DNA of 41,939 bases, from NCBI GenBank assembly GCA_964504595.1, contig CAZDEE010000013.1:1-41939 (forward strand). The letters run 5' to 3'. Within the stretch, counting starts at the first letter, position 1. Each line of letters begins with the position of its first letter. Under the pieces are notes generated by a model. The model was not told where the DNA came from. It worked only from the letters and a program-made list of their open reading frames with translations, and did no database searches. The position numbers were made by a program, and so were the translations under genes. Below, piece by piece: positions 7,949 through 14,876 of this stretch. The stretch comes from CAG-826 sp964504595 (GTDB lineage: Bacteria; Bacillota_I; Bacilli_A; RFN20; CAG-826).

Positions 7949-9281
7949 GTCTTTAAGTGATCGGTTTCAGCTTATTTTAAAAAAGCTTAAAGGTCAATCA
8001 AAATTAACTGAAGCTAATATGGAAGAGATGCTAAAAGAAATTAGAATAGCTCTTCTTGAGGCAGATGTTAATTATAAAGTAGTTAAAGAATTTATTAGTC
8101 AAATAAAAGAAAAAGCGTTAGGGCAAGATGTTTTTAAAGCACTTTCGCCTTCACAAATGGTAGTAAAGATAGTTCATGATGAATTAGAGACTCTTTTAGG
8201 TTCTGATCAAAGTGAAATAAGATACGCTAAGGGAAGACCTACCATTATTATGTTATGCGGTTTACAAGGTACGGGTAAAACAACTACCGCTGGTAAACTT
8301 TCTTTATTAATGAAAAATAAATTAAAGAAAAAAGTTCTTCTTGCAGCGTGTGACGTTTATCGTCCGGCCGCGATTGATCAATTAGATACAATAGCAAAAC
8401 AAGTTGGCGTAGATATTGTTAATATGGGTGATAAAATATCACCAGTTGAAATTGCTAAAGCGGCAAAAGAAAAAGCTTATAAAGAGTTTTATGATGTATT
8501 AATTATTGATACTGCAGGTCGATTACATATTGACGAACAATTGATGGAAGAATTGAATAGAATCGTTCATGAAGTTCATCCTGATGAAGTATTGTTACTT
8601 GTAGACGCTATGTCGGGACAAGATGCAGTTAATGTTGCCAATGCATTTAATGAAAAACTATTGTTAACTGGTGCAATTATGTCGAAATTAGATGGAGATG
8701 CACGTGGAGGTGCAGCTTTATCGATTAAACATTTAACTGGAGTTCCAATTAAATTAACAGGTACTGGTGAAAAAATGGAAGATTTAGAGCTTTTCTATCC
8801 TGATCGTATGGCGGATCGTATTTTAGGAATGGGCGATGTTATGACCCTTATTGAAAAAGCTCAAGAAAATTTTGATGAAAAAGAAACAAGAAAAACTGTT
8901 AATAAAATGCTTGATGGTAACTTCACCCTTATCGATATGCTTGAACAAATGAAGCAAATTAAAAAAATGGGTTCTTTAGGCGGATTATTAAAATTGATTC
9001 CAGGCATGCCTAAGATTTCTAGTGAAGATCAAGAACGAGCAGAAAAAGAAATGAAAATGGTCGAAACAATCATTAATTCAATGACATTAGAGGAAAGGCT
9101 ACATCCAGAAATATTAAAAAATTCTCGTAAAGTGAGAATTGCTCGAGGCTCTGGATTAACGAATGCTGATATTAATAGAATGCTTAAAAAGTTTGAACAA
9201 ATGAAAACAATGATGAAACAAATGAAACAATTCCAAAAAGGTGGAAAAATGCCTCCTATGGGTGGCGGATTTGGAAAATAA
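7938..9281 (+). CDS. ffh: signal recognition particle protein Ffh
   Basis: Ffh is the SRP GTPase that binds signal sequences and 4.5S/6S RNA. The 447 residues show an N domain (1-90) and a G domain with G1 GLQGTGKTTTAGKL near residue 108. DTAGRLHID and SKLDGDARGG follow. The C-terminal M domain starts near 300, with the RNA-binding SGLTNADINRMLKKFEQM and a methionine-rich tail. Length and motif set are normal. It is the last gene of the yloU-side run and ends at a bidirectional terminator facing trmD. Confidence 0.97.
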   Translation: MAFESLSDRFQLILKKLKGQSKLTEANMEEMLKEIRIALLEADVNYKVVKEFISQIKEKALGQDVFKALSPSQMVVKIVHDELETLLGSDQSEIRYAKGRPTIIMLCGLQGTGKTTTAGKLSLLMKNKLKKKVLLAACDVYRPAAIDQLDTIAKQVGVDIVNMGDKISPVEIAKAAKEKAYKEFYDVLIIDTAGRLHIDEQLMEELNRIVHEVHPDEVLLLVDAMSGQDAVNVANAFNEKLLLTGAIMSKLDGDARGGAALSIKHLTGVPIKLTGTGEKMEDLELFYPDRMADRILGMGDVMTLIEKAQENFDEKETRKTVNKMLDGNFTLIDMLEQMKQIKKMGSLGGLLKLIPGMPKISSEDQERAEKEMKMVETIINSMTLEERLHPEILKNSRKVRIARGSGLTNADINRMLKKFEQMKTMMKQMKQFQKGGKMPPMGGGFGK

Positions 9282-9286
9282 ATAGA

Positions 9287-9346
9287 ATAAAAACGCAGTT
9301 ATATGAAGTAGTTTAAATGCTTCATATCAACTGCGTTTATTTTTTT
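9287..9346. terminator. bidirectional terminator between ffh and trmD
   Basis: AAACGCAGTT plus ATATGAAG (9291-9308) pair with CTTCATAT plus AACTGCGTTT (9320-9338), an 18-bp stem with one bulged C and an 11-base loop. A-rich sequence lies on the left and a T-run on the right, so it can stop transcription from both sides. The stem reaches into the trmD stop codon. Confidence 0.9.
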
Positions 9347-10104
9347 AAAAACTTTTTTCCTTTTTCTAACGCTGATAATTCCCATTTACCGATGGTATTA
9401 TCTTCGATTTCTTGAAGAAGTTTTAAATCTTGTTTTGATAAATGATACTTTGAAAATAAATCAGGTCTTCTTTCTTTAGTAATTCTAAGACTTTCTTTTT
9501 GTCTCCATTTTGTAATTGCGCCATGATTTCCTGAATAAAGAATATCAGGAATAGTTAAACCTTCGTATTCATAAGGTTCGGTGTATTGAGGATATTCTAA
9601 TAATCCATTTTCAAAAGATTCTTCTTCAATAGAATCGTGTGTAATTGCGCCATCTAATAGCCTAACGATTGCATCAGAGACTGCAAGAGAAGCAATTTCG
9701 CCTCCGGTTAAAATATAATCTCCAATTGATATTTCTTCATCGACATATTTTGAAATTCTTTCATCCAAACCTTCATAATGACCACATAAAAGAATAATGT
9801 GTTCTTCCTTTGATAATTCATGGGCCTTACTTTGATTGAATGTTTTGCCTCGTGGAGAAAATAAAATAACTTTACCTTTTTCTTGTTCTTTTAATGCGGA
9901 AATAACAGGCTGACATTTCATGATTAATCCAGCACCTCCGCCGACAGGTGCGCTATCGACACGGCCATATTTATCTAAAGTATAATCTCTTATATTTACA
10001 ATATTAAAAGATATAACATCTTTTGAAATTGCTCTTTTTATAATTGAAGTATTAAGAAAATTATCAAACATTTCTGGAAATAAGGTCAAAATACTTATTT
10101 TCAT
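9337..10104 (-). CDS. trmD: tRNA (guanine-37-N1)-methyltransferase TrmD
   Basis: TrmD methylates G37 next to the anticodon with S-adenosylmethionine and prevents frameshifting. The 255 residues show the SPOUT N-terminus ISILTLFPEMFDNFLNTSI, then APVGGGAGLIMKCQP and the SAM knot LLCGHYEGLDERI with EEISIGDYILTGGE at about 115-150. The C-terminal helical domain holds YTEPYEYEGLTIPDIL. It overlaps rimM by 4 bases. It is the last gene of a leftward rpsP-khpA-rimM-trmD operon. Confidence 0.97.
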   Translation of the reverse strand: MKISILTLFPEMFDNFLNTSIIKRAISKDVISFNIVNIRDYTLDKYGRVDSAPVGGGAGLIMKCQPVISALKEQEKGKVILFSPRGKTFNQSKAHELSKEEHIILLCGHYEGLDERISKYVDEEISIGDYILTGGEIASLAVSDAIVRLLDGAITHDSIEEESFENGLLEYPQYTEPYEYEGLTIPDILYSGNHGAITKWRQKESLRITKERRPDLFSKYHLSKQDLKLLQEIEDNTIGKWELSALEKGKKFLKK

Positions 10105-10607
10105 TTTAATCCCTCCCAGTGGTAAATAATAATTTTATTTTCTTCTAAATTTACTTCTTTAATAAATGCTTTTACGAAAGGTATTAATATATCTTTGCTA
10201 TCTGTAGCAATACGCAAAGTTTGATAAGCAGCATATTCTTCAATTTTTTTAACTTTTCCTAAGAATAAATTATTCTCATCATATACTTCAACATTTTCTA
10301 AATCACAAAAATAATAACTGTTTTTAGATAAAATGCTGCTATCTTTTTCAACTTGTACTAAGAAGTTAATATATGGCATTAGTTCATTAATATCTTTAAT
10401 CTCATAAAAAGATACCATATCAAAATCTCCATCAATACGATGGGATTTAACAGTAACTTCGATTCTTTTATTAGTATTTTCATCAAATAAGAATACTTTA
10501 CTATTTTTTTTGTATCTTTGTTTTCTAAAATGAGTGGAAGAATAAATCTTAGCTTCTCCTTTTATTCCAAAGGCTTTTACTATTTTTCCTAATGTTAAAT
10601 ACTTCAT
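10101..10607 (-). CDS. rimM: 16S rRNA processing protein RimM
   Basis: RimM binds ribosomal protein S19 and helps mature the 30S head. The 168 residues start with the family pattern LTLGKIVKAFGIKGEAKIYS. The C-terminal PRC-barrel holds VRK-type strands such as ILIPFVKAFIKEVNLEENKI. The length matches the family (about 170). It lies 41 bases after khpA and overlaps trmD by 4, the order shared by most bacteria. Confidence 0.94.
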   Translation of the reverse strand: MKYLTLGKIVKAFGIKGEAKIYSSTHFRKQRYKKNSKVFLFDENTNKRIEVTVKSHRIDGDFDMVSFYEIKDINELMPYINFLVQVEKDSSILSKNSYYFCDLENVEVYDENNLFLGKVKKIEEYAAYQTLRIATDSKDILIPFVKAFIKEVNLEENKIIIYHWEGLK

Positions 10608-10648
10608 AAATTAATACCTCATAAATATTATAACAAAAAAAGATAAGG

Positions 10649-10918
10649 TTAGTCCTCATCTTCTGATGTTATTTTAAATGATTCAAATTTTAAAATAATA
10701 CGTTTGTTTTCTTTTTTTCCTGCGATAGACATTACTTCACGTAATGCATCAGCAATAACACCTTTTTTGCCGATTAATCTTGCAGTATCATCAGGATCTG
10801 AAAAAATCATTAATAATACTTCTTTAGGATTTTCTGAAGGCATTTGACGAATCATAATTTCTTTGTGGTCGATAATATCATCCACAAGATTATGAATGAT
10901 TGTCTCGTAATCCATCAT
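10649..10918 (-). CDS. khpA: KH-domain RNA-binding protein KhpA (YlqC)
   Basis: This 89-residue single-KH protein has the GxxG loop in LIGKKGVIADALREVM, and the tail ENKRIILKFESF completes the domain. In Streptococcus and Clostridium, KhpA pairs with KhpB/Jag and binds many RNAs, affecting cell division and gene control. Its start codon overlaps the rpsP stop by one base. The gene sits between rpsP and rimM as in Bacillus; ylqD is absent. Confidence 0.93.
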   Translation of the reverse strand: MMDYETIIHNLVDDIIDHKEIMIRQMPSENPKEVLLMIFSDPDDTARLIGKKGVIADALREVMSIAGKKENKRIILKFESFKITSEDED

Positions 10919-11199
10919 TATTCTCCTTTGTTATTTTTCTTTAAATCGGCAAATTTAGCCATAATACCTGCTTTTGAGAATAAAGCACGAACGGTATCAC
11001 TTGGATGAGCACCATTGCTTAACCATTTTAAAGCTAAAGCTTCATCGATTTTTGCTGAGTTATTGACATCGCTTGGATCATAGTAACCGATTTGTTCGAT
11101 AAAACGTCCATCACGTGGATAACGGCTATCTGCGGCAACGATACGATATGATGGGTCTTTATGACGTCCGGTTCTTGTTAATCTAATTTTTACTGACAT
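10918..11199 (-). CDS. rpsP: 30S ribosomal protein S16
   Basis: S16 binds 16S rRNA in the 30S body. The 93 residues begin VKIRLTRTGRHKDPSYRIVA and contain ADSRYPRDGRFIEQIGYYDP, the full S16 signature. The downstream segment WLSNGAHPSDTVRALF is also typical. It heads the leftward operon and has its own promoter at 11232-11260. An AGGAG-type ribosome binding site lies 7-8 bases before the ATG. Confidence 0.97.
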   Translation of the reverse strand: MSVKIRLTRTGRHKDPSYRIVAADSRYPRDGRFIEQIGYYDPSDVNNSAKIDEALALKWLSNGAHPSDTVRALFSKAGIMAKFADLKKNNKGE

Positions 11200-11231
11200 A
11201 GTTATAATCTCCTTTTCTGTTTACGCTAATA

Positions 11232-11260
11232 ATTTTATATCAGCAAAATATTTATGTCAA
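11232..11260 (-). promoter_or_regulatory. sigma-A-type promoter for the rpsP-khpA-rimM-trmD operon
   Basis: Read on the minus strand: TTGACA (11255-11260), a 17-base spacer, then TAAAAT (11232-11237). It is divergent from the rplS promoter. The roughly 100 bases between the two promoters are dominated by A-tracts. Confidence 0.8.
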
Positions 11261-11367
11261 GTATTTTTACTTAACACGCTAAATAAATTGCGATTATAAG
11301 CAAAAAAACACAAATTTGCAAAAATAAGCATCATTTTTTAAAAAAAATAAAAAAAACATAAAAAAGA

Positions 11368-11396
11368 TTGATTTTAATGCTTGTTTTTGATAAAAT
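11368..11396 (+). promoter_or_regulatory. sigma-A-type promoter of rplS
   Basis: TTGATT (11368-11373), 17 bases, TAAAAT (11391-11396) preceded by TGA (extended -10). Long A-tracts directly upstream (11331-11365) resemble an UP element. The expected start is near 11403. Confidence 0.75.
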
Positions 11397-11403
11397 AACT
11401 AAG

Positions 11404-11416
11404 CGTTCAAAGAACG
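11404..11416 (+). promoter_or_regulatory. possible L19-leader-type hairpin before rplS
   Basis: CGTTC and GAACG pair around AAA, ending just before the ribosome binding site. It would lie at the very 5' end of the transcript. Bacillota often have a small autoregulatory leader (Rfam L19_leader) in this place; whether this one matches that family cannot be decided by eye. Confidence 0.4.
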
Positions 11417-11434
11417 GGATAGGAGATTAGTAAA

Positions 11435-11782
11435 ATGAATAATAATTTAATTAAAGAAATTACCGCTTCTCAATTAAGAAAAGATCTTCCAGATTTCAAT
11501 TCTGGTGATACAATTCGTGTTAATGTTCGTATTATTGAAAACAATAAACAACGTATCCAAGCTTTCCAAGGCGTTTGTTTAGCACGTCGTGGTAGTGGAG
11601 TATCAGAAACTTTCATCGTTCGTAAGGTTTCAAGTGGTGTTGGTGTTGAAAGAACATTCCCACTTCACTCACCATCAATTAGCTCTATCGAAGTAATTAA
11701 ACGTGGTAAAGTTCGTCGTCATAAGATTTATTATCTTAGAAAATTATCTGGTAAAGCTGCACGTATTAAAGAAATTCTTTAA
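11435..11782 (+). CDS. rplS: 50S ribosomal protein L19
   Basis: L19 sits at the 30S-50S interface. The 115 residues include FNSGDTIRVNVRIIENNKQR, FQGVCLARRGSGVSETF, VGVERTFPLHSPSI and the tail GKVRRHKIYYLRKLSGKAAR, all standard. The ribosome binding site is AGGAGA. It is flanked by its own promoter and terminator, so it is a single-gene unit, separated from trmD by the inverted operon. Confidence 0.98.
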   Translation: MNNNLIKEITASQLRKDLPDFNSGDTIRVNVRIIENNKQRIQAFQGVCLARRGSGVSETFIVRKVSSGVGVERTFPLHSPSISSIEVIKRGKVRRHKIYYLRKLSGKAARIKEIL

Positions 11783-11791
11783 TTACATTAT

Positions 11792-11820
11792 AAGGTTCTC
11801 TGATGAGGACCTTTTAATTT
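11792..11820 (+). terminator. rho-independent terminator after rplS
   Basis: AAGGTTCTC and GAGGACCTT form a 9-bp stem (one G-U pair) with loop TGAT, followed by a T-rich tail, 9 bases after the rplS stop. Confidence 0.9.
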
Positions 11821-11871
11821 TCACTTTTATTGATTATTGTGGTAAACTATATAAAGAAATCGGGTGATGAA

Positions 11872-12453
11872 ATGGTAAAAAAAATTGTTAAGATTGCTGT
11901 TAATATTTTACTGGTAGTTACTTTTTCATCATATATAGCTCTTAAAGCAACAACATGTAGAGTTATTGTTTCTGGTCATTCAATGAATCCGACTTTAGAA
12001 AATTTTGATTATGGAATTATGAAAACCTCTTCCATAGAGAAAAAGAATATAAAAAGATTTGATATTGTTGTTTTTGAAGATGAAATGCTCGGAACTTTAA
12101 TTAAACGGGTAATTGGGCTTCCAGGAGAAAGAATTAGCGTTAATGTTGCAACAGGTGAATTAAAAATTAACGATAAAATTATCGTTCAAGATTTTTTAGA
12201 TAGTTCTTATGTTAGACTAACATGTAGTAGAAATAGCGGTGTTGCTTGTGGGAAAGATTTTAGTATTCCAAAAAATGAATATTATGTTTTAGGTGATAAT
12301 CGTGCAAATTCAACTGATTCTGAACATGGTTTAGGAACAATCAAAGTAAATTCGATTATAGGTGTTTTATGGTATATTGACGCTAAATGTGGTAGTATTG
12401 ATGAAAATAATGTTTGTGTTAACAAAACAAAAACAGAAATAAGATATTTTTAG
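11872..12453 (+). CDS. lepB: signal peptidase I
   Basis: It cleaves signal peptides on the outer face of the membrane (family S26A). From the ATG at 11872 it has 193 residues: one N-terminal membrane segment (about 7-27), the nucleophile S37 in SGHSMNP, the general base K78 in LIKRVIGLPGE, and box E LGDNRANSTDSEHGLG. I prefer this ATG over one 42 bases upstream because GGTGATGA precedes it and the membrane segment starts at once. The outer domain carries four cysteines (LTCSR, VACGK, AKCGS, NVCVN), unusual for this family. rbgA follows after 12 bases. Confidence 0.93.
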   Translation: MVKKIVKIAVNILLVVTFSSYIALKATTCRVIVSGHSMNPTLENFDYGIMKTSSIEKKNIKRFDIVVFEDEMLGTLIKRVIGLPGERISVNVATGELKINDKIIVQDFLDSSYVRLTCSRNSGVACGKDFSIPKNEYYVLGDNRANSTDSEHGLGTIKVNSIIGVLWYIDAKCGSIDENNVCVNKTKTEIRYF

Positions 12454-12465
12454 GTGGTGAGTAAG

Positions 12466-13329
12466 ATGCAACAAAAAGGAATTCATTGGTTTCCGGGTCA
12501 TATGCAAAAAGCATTAAGACAAATAGAGGAAAAACTTAAAATAATTGATGTTGTTATTGAAATCGTAGATGCTCGAGCACCATTTGCAAGTCGAAATAAA
12601 TATTTAGAAAGTATTTCGACTAATAAAAAGAAATTAATTATTCTAGCTAAACGTGATTTAGCGGATGAAGAAGAGACAAAAAAATGGATTTCTGCACTAA
12701 CTAATGATAAACAAATTGCTTTAGCGTTAGATTTAACTTCTTCAAAAGCGGATCAAGAAATAAAAAAAGCTATAAAACAATTGGGAAATGATAAATGGGA
12801 AAGAGATAAAAGAAGAGGATTAAAACCACAACCGATAAAAACGATGATTGTTGGGGTTCCTAATGTTGGAAAATCAACTTTAATTAATCGATTAGCAAGA
12901 AGAAATGCCGCAAGTGTACAAAATACTCCAGGTCATACTAAATCACAACAATGGATTAAGGTCGATCAACTTTTTGAGTTATTAGATACTCCGGGTATAT
13001 TACCAACTTATTATGAAAACGATACAGATGCTACTTATTTAGCGTGGATTGGTTCAATAAAAGAGAATATATTGCCTCTTTCTGACCTAGCTGACAATTT
13101 ATTAACTTTTTTTAGAAAAAATTATGTTTCTGCTTTGATATTAAGATATAAAATCGATATAAATCAATCATTAAGTAACATGGAAGTGTTTGAAAAAATT
13201 GCGGAATCTCGCGGATTTATTTCAACAGGACATTTAGATTTAGAAAAAGCAGAGAAAGTTTTGTTAAAAGAATTTAAAGAAGGAATTTTAGGACGATACA
13301 CTTTAGAAAAGAGTGATGATTATGCTTAA
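12466..13329 (+). CDS. rbgA: ribosome biogenesis GTPase RbgA (YlqF)
   Basis: RbgA is a circularly permuted GTPase needed for a late step of 50S assembly. From ATG 12466 (behind GGTGGTGAG) it has 287 residues. The N-terminus is IHWFPGHMQKALRQI, with DARAPFASRN near residue 40. Then comes G4 (AKRDLAD near 65), G1 GVPNVGKSTLINRL (about 130), the G2 region NTPGHTKSQQWI and G3 DTPGILPTYYEN. A C-terminal ANTAR-like helical domain follows. The G4 motif lacks the usual Asn (AKRD instead of NKxD). It sits between lepB and rnhB as in Bacillus and overlaps rnhB by 8 bases. Confidence 0.95.
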   Translation: MQQKGIHWFPGHMQKALRQIEEKLKIIDVVIEIVDARAPFASRNKYLESISTNKKKLIILAKRDLADEEETKKWISALTNDKQIALALDLTSSKADQEIKKAIKQLGNDKWERDKRRGLKPQPIKTMIVGVPNVGKSTLINRLARRNAASVQNTPGHTKSQQWIKVDQLFELLDTPGILPTYYENDTDATYLAWIGSIKENILPLSDLADNLLTFFRKNYVSALILRYKIDINQSLSNMEVFEKIAESRGFISTGHLDLEKAEKVLLKEFKEGILGRYTLEKSDDYA

Positions 13330-13945
13330 TTATGAGCAAGCTTATTTTGAACAAGGATACCGACTTATTGTTGGTTGTGATGAAGCTGGAAGAGGTCCAC
13401 TTGCGGGTCCTGTTGTGGCTGCGGCTTGTATTCTTCCTTTTGATTATCAAAATGAATTGATTAATGATTCAAAAAAGCTTAGTGAGAAAAAAAGAAAACA
13501 ATTATTTGAAGAAATACAACTTCATGCAGTTGCTTGGGGAGTTGGAATGGTCGACGCGGAGACAATTGATAAGATTAATATTTATCAAGCTAGTCGCTTA
13601 GCAATGAATTTAGCAATTTCAAATATGCGTCATGATTTTGAGCTTATTTTGACAGATGCAATGCCGTTAATGGGATATGAACAACCGGTAATTGATATAA
13701 TTAAAGGTGATGCAAAAGCAATGTGTATTGCTGCTGCTTCAATCATCGCTAAAGTCACTCGTGATGAATTGATGAATCAGTTAGATCAAATGTATCCTCA
13801 ATATGGATTTAAGAATCATAAAGGATACGGAACAAAAGAACATCTTGATGCTTTAGAAAAATATGGACCTATAAAAGGAATTCATCGTTATACTTATTCT
13901 CCTGTTGCCAAAGCGAATATTAAACAATTATCGATTTTTGATTAG
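13322..13945 (+). CDS. rnhB: ribonuclease HII
   Basis: RNase HII removes ribonucleotides from DNA and RNA of RNA-DNA hybrids. The 207 residues carry IVGCDEAGRGPLAGPVVAAA with catalytic D20 and E21. NDSKKLSEKKR follows, then LTDAMPL and KGDAKAMCIAAASIIAKVTRD with the remaining acidic residues. The C-terminal part has YGFKNHKGYGTKEH. ATG and GTG codons at 13313-13318 are also in frame; I chose 13322 because GAGTGATG then lies at a workable distance. Confidence 0.95.
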   Translation: MLNYEQAYFEQGYRLIVGCDEAGRGPLAGPVVAAACILPFDYQNELINDSKKLSEKKRKQLFEEIQLHAVAWGVGMVDAETIDKINIYQASRLAMNLAISNMRHDFELILTDAMPLMGYEQPVIDIIKGDAKAMCIAAASIIAKVTRDELMNQLDQMYPQYGFKNHKGYGTKEHLDALEKYGPIKGIHRYTYSPVAKANIKQLSIFD

Positions 13946-13953
13946 GATTTTTT

Positions 13954-13989
13954 AAAATTACCTCGAAATATATATAAAGAGGTGATTTT
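13954..13989 (+). promoter_or_regulatory. hairpin burying the dprA ribosome binding site
   Basis: AAAATTACCTC (13954-13964) and GAGGTGATTTT (13979-13989) form an 11-bp stem (one G-U pair) around a 14-base AT-only loop apart from one G. The dprA Shine-Dalgarno GAGGTGA is the 3' arm. The structure could also work as a weak terminator of rnhB. Confidence 0.65.
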
Positions 13990-13991
13990 TT

Positions 13992-14771
13992 ATGTTAGGC
14001 GTTTCAGGACGAGAATTATTATTGTATTTATCTATAAAGTATGAAGGAGAGTGGGATTCTATTTGTAAAGCAATTACAGAACGTGAACCGATTGAAGATG
14101 AAAAAATAAAGCAAGTTTTACAAGATTTTAAAGGTAATTATGTAACTATATGTGATGATAATTATCCACAAAAATTTAATAAGATTTATAAGCCTCCTTT
14201 TGTATTTTATTATTATGGTGATTTATCTTTGCTAAATGAACCATGTTTATCAGTAGTGGGTTCAAGAGAATGCAGTGATTATTCTAAGCAATCCGCTTTT
14301 AAGATAATTAAGGAATTAAATAATAAAGTAGTTATTGTTTCAGGACTAGCAAAAGGTATTGATGCTGCGGCACATCAAGCTATTATTGAATCTGGAGGTA
14401 AAACTATTGCGGTTTTAGGGTCAGGTATTGATTATTGTTATCCTTTAGAAAATAAAAGCTTATATGATGAAATTAAAAAGAATCATTTATTAATTAGTGA
14501 ATATCCTTTTAGTAGCGTGCCTAAGAAACATCATTTTCCTTATCGGAATCGAATGATTGGCGCTTTAGGAGATGCTTTATTTATTGTGGAAGCTAAAGAA
14601 ACATCATCTGGAACATACCATACTTTACGGACGGCATTAGAGTTAGGAAAAGATGTATATTGCCTTCCAAGCCCTTATTTAAAAGATTCTTTAACAAATA
14701 GATTAATTCAAGAGGGAGCATTTCTTGTTGAAAGTGGTCGAGACATTTTAAATGACATGAAAATTTTATAA
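13992..14771 (+). CDS. dprA: DNA processing protein DprA (Smf)
   Basis: DprA binds single-stranded DNA and loads RecA during natural transformation. The 259 residues carry the Rossmann-like core: LSVVGSRECSDYSKQSA (about 90-106), IVSGLAKGIDAAAHQAII (about 115-132), TIAVLGSGIDYCYP and FPYRNRMIGALGDALFIVEA. ETSSGTYHTLRTALELGKDVY is near the C-terminus. The C-terminal winged-helix domain of longer DprA proteins is lacking. It is shorter than B. subtilis DprA (about 297). It sits between rnhB and topA, its normal place. The ribosome binding site lies in a hairpin. Confidence 0.95.
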   Translation: MLGVSGRELLLYLSIKYEGEWDSICKAITEREPIEDEKIKQVLQDFKGNYVTICDDNYPQKFNKIYKPPFVFYYYGDLSLLNEPCLSVVGSRECSDYSKQSAFKIIKELNNKVVIVSGLAKGIDAAAHQAIIESGGKTIAVLGSGIDYCYPLENKSLYDEIKKNHLLISEYPFSSVPKKHHFPYRNRMIGALGDALFIVEAKETSSGTYHTLRTALELGKDVYCLPSPYLKDSLTNRLIQEGAFLVESGRDILNDMKIL

Positions 14772-14822
14772 TTTTTTTATTTAAATTATTTAAATAAATA
14801 TATATAAGGTAGAAATCTTTTA

Positions 14823-14850
14823 TTGACATAAGGAAAAATAGGAATAATAA
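14823..14850 (+). promoter_or_regulatory. sigma-A-type promoter of topA
   Basis: A perfect TTGACA (14823-14828), 16 bases, then TAATAA (14845-14850, running into TAATAAT). The expected start is around 14857, just before AGGAAGGGAGC at 14860-14870. The 50 bases upstream are almost pure A/T. Confidence 0.75.
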
Positions 14851-14876
14851 TTCTAAATTAGGAAGGGAGCAAAATT

